NCBI GenBank assembly: GCA_034509735.1
Contig: JACGWO010000003.1
Span: 6,138,001 to 6,202,000 of the forward strand
Direction of reading: 5' to 3'
Source: Sesamum alatum
Lineage: Eukaryota; Streptophyta; Magnoliopsida; Lamiales; Pedaliaceae
Length of the DNA stretch: 64,000 nt
Of this stretch, positions 10,601 through 22,203 are shown piece by piece (within the stretch, counting starts at the first letter, position 1; every line of letters begins with the position of its first letter). Under the pieces are notes generated by a model. That model saw nothing but the letters and a program-made list of their open reading frames with translations. It had not been told where the DNA came from and searched no databases. The position numbers and the translations under genes were made by a program.

Positions 10601-11743
10601 CGTCTCCAGAAGTCCATCTATGGCCTCAAACAAGCATCCCGAAGTTGGAACATTCGATTTGATGAAGTAATACGGGGATATGACTTCATCAAAAACGAAT
10701 CCGACCCTTGTGTATACAAGAAGGTCAGTGGGAGCTCTATAGTGTTCCTAGTGCTTTACGTGGATGACATTCTGCTCATTGGTAATGACGTCAGAATGTT
10801 AGGAAACACAAAAGCATGGTTGTCAACCAAGTTTTCCATGAAGGACTTGGGTGAAGCCTCCTACATCCTAGGCATCCAGATTGTCAGGGACAGATCTAAA
10901 AGGATGTTAGGGCTCATCCAAAACTCGTATATGGAGAAAGTCCTAAAAAGATATCAAATGGACAACTCCAAACGAGGATTCCTTCCAATGAGGCATGGGA
11001 TCAAGTTATCCAAGAAGCAGTCCCCGCAGACTGATGAGGAACTTGAAAAGATGAAAGTCATCCCCTATGCTTCTGCCGTAGGTAGCATCCAATATGCGGT
11101 CCATTGCACCAGGCCTGACATTGCATACGCTTTGAGCGTGACAAGCAGATATCAGTCCTGTGCAGGAGAGGCACATTGGAATGCCGTTAAGGGCATCCTT
11201 AAGTACCTTAGGAGGACTAAGGAAATGTTCTTGGTCTATGGCAATGGAGAACTTATTCTGGAAGGCTTTAGCGACGCTAGCTTCCAGTCTGATGATGATG
11301 ATGCCAAGTCTCAATCAGGATATGTATTCAAACTCAACGGAGGAGTAGTGGCTTGGAAAAGTTCCAAGCAAGCAACCACTGCTGACTCCACCACTGAGGC
11401 TGAATACATAGCAGCTTCAGAAGCTGCTAAGGAAGCGGTTTGGATGAGAAACTACATCCAAGAGTTGGGTGTGGTGCCTAGCATCGTCGAGCCCGTTGTC
11501 ATCTTCTGTGATAATAACGGTGCAATAGCGCAAGCAAAGGAACCGAGATCTCATCACCGTTCCAAACACATTCTTAGACGCTACCATCTTCTTAGAGAAA
11601 TGGTAGGAAGAGGTGACGTTCGGATGGACCGAGTCAACTCAGCAGACAACACAGCAGACCCGCTGACAAAGCCTATGTCGCAGAGTGCTCATACGCAACA
11701 TCTTGAGAAGATGGGGATTAAGCATATGGGTGATTGGCTTTAA
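7691..11743 (+). pseudogene. Element B gag-pol polyprotein, two frameshifts
   Basis: Single copia gag-pol of about 1,350 codons, broken only by a one-base insertion at about 8828 and a one-base deletion at about 10184. Segment 1 (7691-8839): UBN2 gag, CCHC knuckle at residues 267-280, protease DTG at 306-308. Segment 2 (8829-10229): pre-integrase HARLGH, then CESY where relatives have CESC, so one zinc ligand is lost; integrase triad D122, D185, E221. Segment 3 (10190-11743): RT with FLNG and YVDD (190-193), then RNase H with D362, E403, D441 and D490. The frame ends at GDWL with TAA. Products would act in cytoplasmic particles (reverse transcription) and the nucleus (integration). The copy is nearly complete but not functional as read. 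Confidence 0.93.
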
Positions 11744-11748
11744 AGGTC

Positions 11749-11758
11749 AAGTGGGAGA
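11749..11758 (+). other. Polypurine tract of element B
   Basis: AAGTGGGAGA, one base before the 3' LTR, primes plus-strand synthesis. The identical decamer precedes the 3' LTR in A, C, D and G. Confidence 0.85.
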
Positions 11759-11759
11759 T

Positions 11760-13747
11760 TGTTAGAATAGGTGACCATGTAAGCCAATTTTGGCGGGTAT
11801 ATGTAACCTATGTCTAGACAATTATAGGTGTTTGATAAATCATTAATGAATAAAGAAGTGAATTTCATTTGGCATTACTTTGTTTGTGTTCACTTATATC
11901 TGTTTTCTATATCTGTTCACTACGCAAACAAAGCCCACGGACTGAGAATCAATTTCGGGGACTGGGACTACGCTTGGAGGTAGGTCCATGGAATAAGTCT
12001 TCCCGAATCAGTCCGGAAATCTCCAAGTCAAGGAATCCCGAAAATGGGTACCGGGATTCCATTTGAGACTTGCACTAAGCACCTGCTGTCGTGTTTCATC
12101 GACGGGTGACGAGGGTCGTCTAAGCAGTGTTAGTGGGTTAGCATGCGAGGACGCAGCTGACTGAGGTGACTCACGGGAACCGTCTTACGGAGGACCTTGA
12201 GTATGGTCAGCAAGGTATGACATGTATTCCCGATTCCAACGGTACAGGTCAAGTCCTTTGACTTGAGGAATTGCTGAGTTTACCTGTACATCAGAGCTGT
12301 ATCTTAGATATGGTGAGAGATTGCCAGAATTCTCTTTGGTAGTCATAAGCCATGTCTAGTGCAGTTCTGTGTGTGCAAAGTGACAGTAGTTTCCAAGAAA
12401 GGATCTGTCTCCTGTCAATAGGTTTTGGCAGTTGAGTCTCATGTATACTTTAGGTCTTGTCCCTAAAACTGTGGCCACAGTGACTGAACAGAAGGGAAGG
12501 ATTCCCTTGCGGCGTTTAGTGAGGACAGACCAACACTTAGGTCCAAAATGGGTACCTGCATTTTCCGTGCCCTAGATTCTAAGTGATGAGACCGAAGACA
12601 GAAGGACAAGTGTACTGTTAGAGCCTAAATGTTCATCCCTGAATATTTCACCTAGTCTCTAGTGCCATGGACCGTTGCTAGATGGCCACCCATGGTAACG
12701 GAAGGATTCTAGGAATCCGACCAAGTCTAGCTGAAAGGTGAACCTAAAGAGTCACACACTATCCACACACATTTAGATATTTAATTAGGAATTAAATATT
12801 GGAGTGAAGGAATGATTAAATTGGATTTAATCGGGTCCTTTATTTTTCTTGGAGAAATAATTCCTTCTATTAGATATAAGGAATTAAATTGATAAATTAG
12901 ATTTATCAAAGGGATTTATTTAATGGGCTTAAATAATATTTATATTTATTTTAGCCTCTTGGAAATATTTAAATAGGTTTTTAAATATTCCATTAAATTA
13001 AATTAAATCAACGGTTGAGATCAATGGAGAGATGGATGGCTAGGATTGTTTTGACTAGGTCAAAACACTACTTTGACTAGGACTTTGACTAGGTCAAAAT
13101 CCTAGTCAAATTAGAGGTCTTAAAAGAGGAGTTTAAAGAGGATTAAACTCCTCTTCTATATAAACCCCTAGCATCCTACAAGTTGAAGGATGATGAAATT
13201 CCAACACACACAACACACACACACACTCGGCTCTCTCTCCCTCCATCTCGTCCGCCCTCTCTCTCTCTCTCACACTCCAAGAAATTATTTTCTTTGTTCT
13301 CTTGTTCTTGGAACATTAGAACTTGATGAATCAATACCGTTAATTCATAACGTGTTGTTGATTCATCCACTCCAACATATTAACTTGTTCGTTGCTAGCA
13401 CGACGTGCAAGATACGTGGGTGGATCGTGTGTCACGATTTGGAGGGTCTCAAGAACGAGATCTTGGTGCAAAACGGGGAACAACGCGTGTAGCCGTTGAA
13501 GACGAAAACGACAACGGGTAGGTCTCGTTTATGATTTTCGTCCTCTTTCATTTTCCAACCCTATGGCCTCCATGATTTATTTTATGTTATTCGTTCATGA
13601 GATACACCGAACGCCCGGGAAATTTCAAATGCACACCCTTTGAAACGTGTTTTAACTTAAAAGCATGTTTAAATTCCGCATTTATTTTTTAATTATACCG
13701 CGCTTCCGCATTCGCGCTTTTCCCGGGACGATCCACAATTCCTTTCA
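11760..13747 (+). mobile_element. Element B 3' LTR
   Basis: Same start and end as the 5' LTR, 1,988 bp. CTGTGGCCACAG at 12469-12480, W-box cluster at about 13050-13110, TATA at 13157-13164. The ATATG duplicate follows at 13748. Confidence 0.95.
13190..13492 (+). other. 100-codon open frame in LTR R/U5 (possible uORF)
   Basis: Starts MMKFQHTQHTHTLGSLSLHL and ends NGEQRV, 33 bp after the TATA box start. It is open in the four 1b LTRs (4815-5150 with an altered end, 13190-13492, 49043-49354 minus, 53466-53768 minus). No known domain. If the transcript starts upstream of it, it would be an upstream frame in the genomic RNA, but its ATG lies very near the expected cap site. It may simply be shared by recent copying. 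Confidence 0.2.
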
Positions 13748-16700
13748 ATATGGTCACTAGTTCTGCCTCTTGGGTATTAGATACCGGCTGTGGAGCTCAC
13801 ATTTGCAATGACTTGCAGGTGTTGAAAAGAAGCAGAAAACTGGGTAGCGGGGACATGATCCTGAAGCTTGGGAATGGCAAGGCCATCTCGGCAGAAGCAG
13901 TAGGATCCGCCACTCTAGTGATTAGTTATAGTATTAGCATAGATTTAGAGCAAGTTTATTTTCTACCCAGTATGATTAAAAACATCATTTCCATTCCATT
14001 GTTGGACAATAGTGGTTATGAGTTTAGAATCAATAAAAATTGCTTTTATTTGATGAGGGGTGGAATTGCTCATCTACTTGGTACATTGCATAACGGACTC
14101 TATATCTTGCAACAAACGAATTTCGTCCTCAATGCACAACACAAACGAAAATTAGATAATAACGGGAACGCACGTTTGTGGCACGCTAGGCTAGGTCACA
14201 TATCCCAAGATAGGATGAAAAGGTTGGTAGACTCAAAGAACCTAGAGGTTGGGGACTTGAGCGATCTACCAACTTGTGAGTCCTGTCTAAAAGGGAAAAT
14301 GACCAAGAAGCCCTTTGTAGGACAAAGCAGGCTTGCCAGAGTCTGTTGGACTTGGTCCATATAGACGTATGTGGACCACTAAGGACGCAGGCCCGAGGTG
14401 GGTTCTCCTACTTCATAACCTTCACCGTTGATCATTCGCGGTATGGTTATGTTTACCTGATGAGGTACAAGTCTGAAGCTCTTGAGAGGTTTAAAGAATT
14501 CAGACATGAAGTGGAGAACCAAACCAACTGCAAAATTAAAGTCCTTCGGTCGAACCGAGGCGGTGAGTACCTTAGTACGGAGTTCTTAGATTATCTAAAA
14601 GAACATGGTATAATATCAGAATGGACACCTCCAGGAACACCACAGTTAAATGGTGTCTCTGAAAGGAGGAATCGAACCCTGTTGGACATGGTTCGGTCCA
14701 TGATGAGTTTTACCAAATTGCCCTTATCGTTTTGGGGCTATGCACTAGAAACGGCGGCCAAATTGTTGAATTTAGTGCCTACTAGTATATTGACCCAAAC
14801 GCCATATGAGATATGGCATGGCAAGCCTGCATCCTACAACTACTTGAAAGTGTGGGGTAGCCCCACATACATCAAGAGGTTAGTGGGAGATAAGTTAGAA
14901 TCTAGGTCTAGCTTATGCAGGTTCGTTGGATACCCTAAAGAAACTGCGTGTTATTACTTTTATGACCCCTTGGAACTAAAGTGTTTGTTTCAAGAAATGC
15001 AGTATTCTTGGAGCAAGGCTTCCAGGAGGAGGCCGCAGAACCCTCACTTAGAGGATTCAGGATTAACAGCTGAAGGGCTGACAAACCTCGAGAAGTCCAA
15101 CATGCTAGGCATGAAGGACAGCCTCAGGAACAGCCAGTCCTGGTTCCTGAACTGCCGGCTCCGATACAGTCAGCGCCCACAGTCACCACTGACGTTCCCG
15201 TTCTCCGTAGGTCCACTAGAGAGTCCAGACCTCTAGTGAGATATGGCTTTCCAGGTACGACCGATCTTTTGGATAACGATCCTAAGACGTATGGAGAGAA
15301 GCGATGTCTGACATCGACTCCGGGAAATGGCTTGAGGCCATGAAAGCCGAAATGGACTCCATGAGCGAGAACCAAGTTTGGAGTATCGTAGATCCACCGA
15401 AAGATGTTAAGCCAGTCGGCTGTAAGTGGGTCTACAAGCGCAAGCTTGGCGCTGATGGAGAAGTCACAACCTTTAAAGCTAGGCTTGTAGCTAAGGGATA
15501 CACTCAACGACCCGGGGTCGATTTTGAGGATACCCCCTCGCCAGTAGCCATGGCTAAATCCATTCGGATTCTGCTCGCCATAGCAGCATGGTATGACTAT
15601 GAGATATGGCAGATGGACGTGAAAACAGCCTTCCTCAACGGTTGCGTTGAAGAAGAGATCTATATGGATCAGCCGGAGGGTTTCACGGTCACTGGAGAAG
15701 AACAAAAAGTCTGTCGTCTCCAGAAGTCCATCTATGGCCTCAAACAAGCCTCCCGAAGTTGGAACATTCGCTTTGATGAAGTAATACGGGGTTATGACTT
15801 CATCAGAAACGAATCCGACCCTTGTGTATACAAGAAGGTCAGTGGGAGCTCAATAGTGTTCCTAGTGCTTTATGTGGATGACATTCTGCTCATTGGTAAT
15901 GGCGTTAGAATGTTAGGAAACACAAAAGCATGGTTGTCAACCCAGTTTTCCATGAAGGACTTGGGTGAAGCCTCCTACATCCTAGGCATTCAGATTGTCA
16001 GGGACAGATCTAAAAGGATGTTAGAACTCACCCAAAACTCGTATATGGAGAAAGTCCTAAAGAGATATCGAATGGACAACTTGAAACGAGGATTCCTTCC
16101 AATGAGGCATGGGATCAAGTTATCCAAGAAACAGTCCCCACAGACTGATGAGGAACTTGAAAGGATGAAAGTCATCCCCTATGCTTCTGCCGTAGGTAGC
16201 ATACAATATGCGGTCCACTGCACTAGGCCTGACATTGCATACGCTTTGAGCGTGACAAGCAGATATCAGTCCTGCGTAGGAGAGGCACATTGGAATGCTG
16301 TTAAGGGCATCCTTAAGTACCTAAGGAGGACTAAGGAAATGTTCCTAGTCTATGGCAATGGAGAACTAATTCTGGAAGGCTTTTAGCGATGCTAGCTTCC
16401 AGTCTGATGACGATTATGCCACGTCTCAAACGGGGTACGTATTCAAACTCAATGGAGGAGTAGTAGCTTGGAAAAGTTCCAAGCAAGCAACCATTGCTGA
16501 CTCCACCACAGAGGCTGTATACATAGCAGTTTCAGAAGCTGCTAAGGAAGCGGTTTGGATGAGAAACTACATCCAAGAGTTGGGTGTGGTGCCTAGCATC
16601 GCCGAGCCCGTTGTCATCTTCTGCGATAACAACGAAGCAATAGCACAAGCAAAGGAACCGAGATCTCATCACTGTTCCAAACACATTCTTAGACGCTACC

Positions 16701-16858
16701 ATCTTTTTAGAGAAATGGTAGGAAGAGGTGACGTCCGGATGGACCGAGTCAACTCGGCAGACAACACAGCAGACCCGCTGACAAAGCCTATGTCGCAGAG
16801 TGCTCATACGCAACATCTTGAGAAGATGGGGATTAAGCATATGGGCAATTGGCTTTTA
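13748..16858 (+). pseudogene. Element A protease-integrase-RT-RNase H (broken)
   Basis: Continuation of the gag-pol interrupted at 3392. Protease DTG lies near 13784; pre-integrase HARLGH and CESC are present. The integrase second acidic residue is changed: SNRGGEY instead of SDRGGEY. Frameshifts: about 14335 (net one-base loss), about 14985, about 15297 (two-base gain) and about 16382 (one-base gain). About 66 bp is missing near 15025 in the hinge between integrase and RT. RT keeps YVDD; RNase H keeps DNN. An extra T near 16855 removes the normal stop, so the last frame runs into the LTR. Clearly inactive, and more decayed than element B. Confidence 0.92.
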
Positions 16859-16864
16859 AAGGTC

Positions 16865-16874
16865 AAGTGGGAGA
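16865..16874 (+). other. Polypurine tract of element A
   Basis: AAGTGGGAGA, one base before the 3' LTR start at 16876. Confidence 0.85.
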
Positions 16875-16875
16875 T

Positions 16876-18860
16876 TGTTAGAATAGGTGACCATGACCAT
16901 GTAAGCCAATTTTGGCAGGAATATGTAACCTATGTCTAGACAATTTTTTGATATTTGATAAAAACATTTATGAATAAAGAAGTGAAAATTCATATGGCAA
17001 TACTTTGTTTACGTTCACTTATATCTGCATTTACATTTCTGTTCACTACGCAAACAAAGCCCACGGACTGAGAATCGATTTCGGGGACTGGAACTACGCT
17101 TGGAGCTAGGTCCATGAAATCAGTCTTACCGAATCAATCCGGAAATCTCCAAGTCAAGGAATCCAGAAAATGGGTACCGGGATTCCCTTTAAGACTTGCA
17201 CTAAGCATCTGCTGTCGTATTTCATCGACGGGTGACGAAGTTCGTCTAAGCAGTGTTAGTGGGTCAGCACGCTAGGAAGCAGCTGACTGAGGTGACACGC
17301 GGGAACCGTCTTACGGAGGACCTTGAGTATGGTCAGCAAGGTATGACGTGTATTCCCGGTTTCAATGGTACAGGCCAAGTCCTTTGAATTGAGGAACTGC
17401 TGAGTTTACCTGTGCATCAGGTCTGTATCTTAGATATGGTGAGAGATGGCCAAAATACTCTTGAGTAGTCATAAGCCATGTCTAGTGCAGCTCGGGTGTA
17501 CAGAGTGACAGTAGTTTCCAAGAAAGGATCTGTCTCCTGTCAAAAGGTATTGACAGTTGAGTCTCATGTATGCTCTGTGTCCTGTCCCTAAAATCTGAGG
17601 CCACAGTAACTGAACAGAAGGGAAAGGTTTCCCTTGCAGCGTTTAGTAAGGACAGACCGACACTTAGGTCCAAAATGGGTACCTGCTTTTTCCGTGCCCT
17701 AGACTCTAAGTGATGAGACCGAAGACAGAAGGACAAGTGTACTGTTAGAGCCTAAATGTTCATCCCCGATTATTTCACCTAGTCCCTAGTGCTATGGACC
17801 GTTGCTAGATGGCCACCCATGGTAACGGACAGATTCTAGGAATCCGACCAAGTCTAGCTGAATGGTGAACCTAAAGAGTCACACGCTATCCACACACACT
17901 TAGTATTTAATTTGGAATTAAATATTGGAGTAAAGGAATGATTAAATTAGATTTAATCGGGTCCTATATTTTCTTGGAGAAATTAATTCTTTTTATTTGA
18001 TAAAGGGAATTAAATTAATAAATTGGATTTATTAAAGGGTTGATTTAATGGGCTTAGAATAAATAGTAATATTTATTTATTATATTTATTTGGCCTTTTG
18101 GAATATTTAATGGGATTTAAATATTTCATCAAATTTAAATCAACGGTTGAGATGGAAAGGGGAGATGGAAGGCTAGGATTTGTTGACTAGGTCAAACACT
18201 AGTTTGATTAGGATTTTGACTAGGTCAAAATCCTAGTCAAATTAGGGTTCTTAGAGTTGGAGTTTAAAGAGGATTAAACTCCTCTATAAATACCTCTAGC
18301 TTCCAACTATTGTAAGATGATGATTCTTGAAATCACACACACAACACACACTCCCCCTTCTCCTACATCTCGTCCGCCCCTCTCTCTCTCACTCTCCAAG
18401 AAAATTATTTCTTGTTCTTTTGTTCTTGGAACATTAGAACTAAGGAAGATTAGTCCCGTGAATTCATAACGTGTGATTGATCTATCCTCTCCAAAAATAC
18501 TTGTTCGTTGCTAGCACGACGTGCAAGATACGCAGGTGGATCGTGTGTCACGATTTGGAGGGTCTCAAGAACGAGATCTCGGTGCAAAACGGGGAACAAC
18601 GCGTGTAGCCGTTGAAGACGAAAACGGCAACGGGTAGGTCTCGTTTTATTTTCGTCCCTCTTTATTTTTCAACTCTATGGCCTCCATGATTTCTTTACAT
18701 GTTATATGATCATGAGATACACCGAACGCCCGGGAACCTCAAGGGTACACCCCTTGAGCTTGTTCTTTTAAATTAAAAGCATGCTTTAATTTTTGTATGT
18801 TTATTTTTATCGCGCTTCCGCATTCGCGCAATTCCTGGGACGATCCACCGATTTCTTTCA
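16876..18860 (+). mobile_element. Element A 3' LTR (subfamily 1a)
   Basis: 1,985 bp, starts TGTTAGAATAGGTGACC with a small duplication (GACCATGACCATG), ends GATTTCTTTCA. It is followed by sequence unrelated to either family. Confidence 0.93.
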
Positions 18861-20182
18861 GTGTGTGGAAATGCCGCAAGTCAAGAGACGATCAAGGCAT
18901 TGAGGCCATTTGGTGGGCGAAGTACCACCTTGTGAAGGAACCTTCCAACGGGGAAGGATGAGCAGAATTGTTGAGGTGCCGAGGCACAGTTGCACACAAG
19001 GCGCATAAGAGCAAGCCACCCTTGGGTTGCAAGGAGTGGACATCTAGAGCCCTATGCAGACAGAGTTGCATGTGGAAAAATAAGACCCAAATGTGTTTCG
19101 GTAGTACAAAGCGAAAATGTGGGACGAAGTTCTCGTGGGCAGATGAGGGTGCGTCTAAAGGAAAAGACGACATGCTTGAAGAACCAGAGGGCAGGAATCC
19201 GAAAATGTGTGAATGTGTGAAATTGCAACTTGTCCAGAGCTTGAGTGAAAGAAAGGCCACTAAGCCGTGCGAAGTGCTCATCGGGAGCACAGTTGAGCTG
19301 AAATGTGAACGTTCATTGAAGAGATTCTGACACCATATGTCGGCTCTTTGGTCTAAGGATATCCAAGGGGGACAACCGAGTTGAGAATTGCAAAGAGCAT
19401 CGAGCTCCATTGCACCATGAGCGGCATGGTGCTATCGGGTGGGGAACTAAAAAATCCTCATCCTGCGGTCAGTTGGGGGAGACGAACACGACCTTTGTGT
19501 TGAGTCAAGAGGACTCTTTGGGAGAGAATCCGAACCTGTAAGCGACGTGGTTCCGAAGTTTTTAGGCCCAAGTGCTTTCAAGTTGGGTTTAAGTGTGGTC
19601 ACCGCAGAGGCGGATTGCGTGCTTGCCGAGGACGGCAACACATCGAGTGGGGCAGAGAGTGCAAAAACCGAACACACAGACTTCAAGCTTGACCAGTTAC
19701 AGATCAATTCGGGTGTATATGAGGCACTGTTTTGAGGGACGACATAGTTACGAATGGTACACTTGACAAAACTTGCGGCACAGTTTGCTACGCAACAGTC
19801 ATAGAAGAGAGTTCAGTGAGACGGCACAGACTTCAGACCCTGTGGAGAAATTGAGTGTATTGAGACACTATCCGTGGGGGCAAACCAACAAATTGAGGCA
19901 ACAGATGAGGAAGAGAGTGTAGAAGCGTACACAGACTTCCAACTTGAGTTTCATGAGAAATGGGGTGCATGAGGTACTATTTTTGTGGGAAGGAACCCAC
20001 CAGAGGAAGAGGGTGTAGACGAAGTGCACGGACTTCCACTTGCGTTTATCAAACCACAATGGGGTGCAGACGAGGCACCGTTGGTGTGGAGAAAACGTGG
20101 TGTGCTGAAGGGCACTCACGTAGAAGGGCTCGAAAGAGCCGGAGGTCGGTCTGGTGTAGCGGAATACTAGAGATGGGTATCA
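18861..20182. other. Unassigned sequence between elements A and C
   Basis: About 1.3 kb that is neither family 1 nor family 2. Short open frames exist on both strands (for example 18968-19330 plus, 19447-19707 minus, 18892-19410 minus), but none shows a domain I recognise. The second half holds degenerate tandem repeats. It is probably a remnant of an older repeat into which A and C integrated. Its last five bases, TATCA, would be the target duplicate of C. Confidence 0.6.
19651..20110. repeat. Degenerate tandem repeats, core CAGACTTC
   Basis: Four related units carry the core at 19677, 19827, 19932 and 20029 (CGGACTTC in the last). They are spaced 150, 105 and 97 bp apart. The flanks (GAGGAAGAGxGTGTAGA before, TGGGGTGCAxGAGGxAC after) are clearest in the last two units. 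Confidence 0.6.
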
Positions 20183-22187
20183 TGAAAGAAATCGGTGGAT
20201 CGTCCCGGGAATTGCGCGAAGGCGGAAGCGCGATAAAAATAAACATACAAAAATAAAAAGGCATGCTTTTAATTTAAAAGAACACGCTCAAGGGGTGTGC
20301 CCTTGAGGTTCCCGGGCGTTCGGTGTATCTCATGATCATAAAGCAAATAAAGAAATCATGGAGGCCATAGAGTTGAAAAATTAAAGAGGGACGAAAAATA
20401 AAACGAGACCTACCCGTTGTCGTTTTCGTCTTCAACGGCTACTCGCGTTGTTTCCCATTTTGCACCGAGATCTCGTTCTTGAGACCCTCCAAATCGTGAC
20501 ACACGATCCACCAGCGTATCTTGCACGTTGTGCTAGCAACGAACAAGTGTATAATTTTTGGAGTGGACGAATCAATAACACGTTATCAATTAACGGTATT
20601 GGTTCGTCTATGTTCTTGATGTTCCAAGAACAAAAAGAACTAAGAAAAATACTTTCTTGTTGGAGAAAGAGAGAGGGGCGGACGAGAGGTAGGAGGAAGG
20701 GGAGAGCGTGTGTTGTGTGTGTTTGCAAGAATCATCATCCTACAATTATTGGAAGCTAGAGGTTTATATAGAGGAGGAGTTTAATCCTCTTTAAACTCCA
20801 ACTCTAAATACTCTAATTTGACTAGGATTTTGACCTAGTCAAAGTCCTAGTCAAACTAGTGTTTGACCTAGTCAAACGAATCCTAGCCTTCCATCTCCCC
20901 TTTCCATCTCAACCATTGATTTTAATTTAATGGAATATTTAAATCCCATTAAATATTCCAAAAGGCTAAAAGAATAAATATAATATAATAAATAAATATT
21001 ATTATTTATTCTAAGCCCATTAAATCAACCCTTTTAATAAATCCTATTTATTAATTTAATTCCCTTTATCAAATAAAAGGAATTAATTTCTCCAAGAAAA
21101 TATAGGACCCGATTAAATCTAATTTAATCATTCCTTTACTCCAATATTTAATTCCAAATTAAATACTAAGTGTGTGTGGATAGTGTGTGACTCTTTAGGT
21201 TCACCATTCAGCTAGACTTGGTCGGATTCCTAGAATCCGCCCGTTACCATGGGTAGCCATCTAGCAACGGTCCATGGCACTAGAGACTAGGTGAAATATT
21301 CGGGGATGAACATTTAGGCTCTAACAGTACACTTGTCCTTCTGTCTTCGGTCTCATCACTTAGAGTCTAGGGCACGGAAAAAGCAGGTACCCATTTTGGA
21401 CCTAAGTGTCGGTCTGTCCTTACTAAACGCCGCAAGGGAAACCTTTCCCTTCTGTTCAGTCACTGTGGCCATAGATTTCAGGGACAAGACACAGAGCATA
21501 CATGAGACTCAACTGTCAATACCTTTTGACAGGAGGCAGATCCCTTCTTGGAAACTACTGTCACTTTGTGCACCCAAGCTGCACTAGACATGGCTTATGA
21601 CTACTCAAGCGTATTTTGGCAATCTCTCACCATATCTAAGATACAAACCTGATGCATAGGTAAACTCAGCAGTTCCTCAAGTCAAAGGACTTGACCTGTA
21701 CCGTTGGAACCAGGAATACACGTCATACCTTGCTGACCATACTCAAGGTCCTCCGTAAGACGGTTCACGCGAGTCACCTCAGTCAGCTGCTTCCTAGCAT
21801 GCTGACCCACTAACACTGCTTAGACGACCTTCGTCACCCGTTGATGAAATACGACAGCAGATGCTTAGTGCAAGTCTTAAAGGGAATCCCGGTACCCATT
21901 TTTCGGGATTCTTTGACTTGGAGATTTCCGGACTGATTCGTGAGACTGATTTCATGGACCTACCTCCAAGCGTAGTCCCAGTGCCCGAAATCGTTACTCA
22001 GTCCGTGGGCTTTTGTTTGCGTAGTGAACAGAAATGTAAATGCAGATATAAGTGAACGTAAACAAAGTATTGCCATATGAATTTTCACTTCTTTATTCAT
22101 AACTGTTTTATCAAATACCAAAGAATTGTCTAGACATAGGTTACATATTCCTGCCAAAATTGGCTTACATGGTCACCTATTCTAACA
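20183..22187 (-). mobile_element. Element C 3' LTR
   Basis: 2,005 bp, reverse complement of TGTTAGAATAGG...GATTTCTTTCA. The polypurine tract to its right fixes it as the 3' LTR of a minus-strand element. Confidence 0.93.
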
Positions 22188-22188
22188 A

Positions 22189-22198
22189 TCTCCCACTT
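22189..22198 (-). other. Polypurine tract of element C
   Basis: TCTCCCACTT on the plus strand, i.e. AAGTGGGAGA on the minus strand, one base from the LTR. Confidence 0.85.
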
Positions 22199-22203
22199 GA
22201 CCT

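Larger units (their letters stand above)
3393..13747 (+). mobile_element. Element B, complete family 1b Ty1/copia retrotransposon
   Basis: A structurally complete element of 10,355 bp: 5' LTR 3393-5376, primer binding site 5378-5390, leader 5377-7690, gag-pol 7691-11743, polypurine tract 11749-11758, 3' LTR 11760-13747, flanked by ATATG duplicates. By eye the two LTRs differ at only a few dozen positions in about 1,985 bp, so this is one of the younger insertions. Two single-base frameshifts and a lost integrase cysteine make it non-autonomous as it stands. Confidence 0.95.
1984..18860 (+). mobile_element. Element A, family 1 Ty1/copia, split by element B
   Basis: Pieces: leader 1984-2504, gag 2505-3392, pol 13748-16858, 3' LTR 16876-18860. 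The gag reading frame stops at the left border of element B and resumes after its right border, with ATATG duplicated on both sides. The 5' LTR and the start of the leader lie outside the window or were displaced by the antisense LTR at 1-1983. The expected target duplicate after the 3' LTR is GTGTG (18861-18865); its partner is not visible. Confidence 0.9.

Noticed and set aside
10013..10633. Antisense frame of 164-207 codons opposite RT in A, B, C and D (also 15124-15747, 23314-23808, 37360-37854)
   Set aside because: It lies opposite the conserved RT coding region, so its persistence follows from RT codon constraint and recent shared ancestry. No own start context or domain.
18861..20182. 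A host protein-coding gene in the unassigned block
   Set aside because: Frames are short and broken on both strands, with no recognisable domain or consistent coding pattern.
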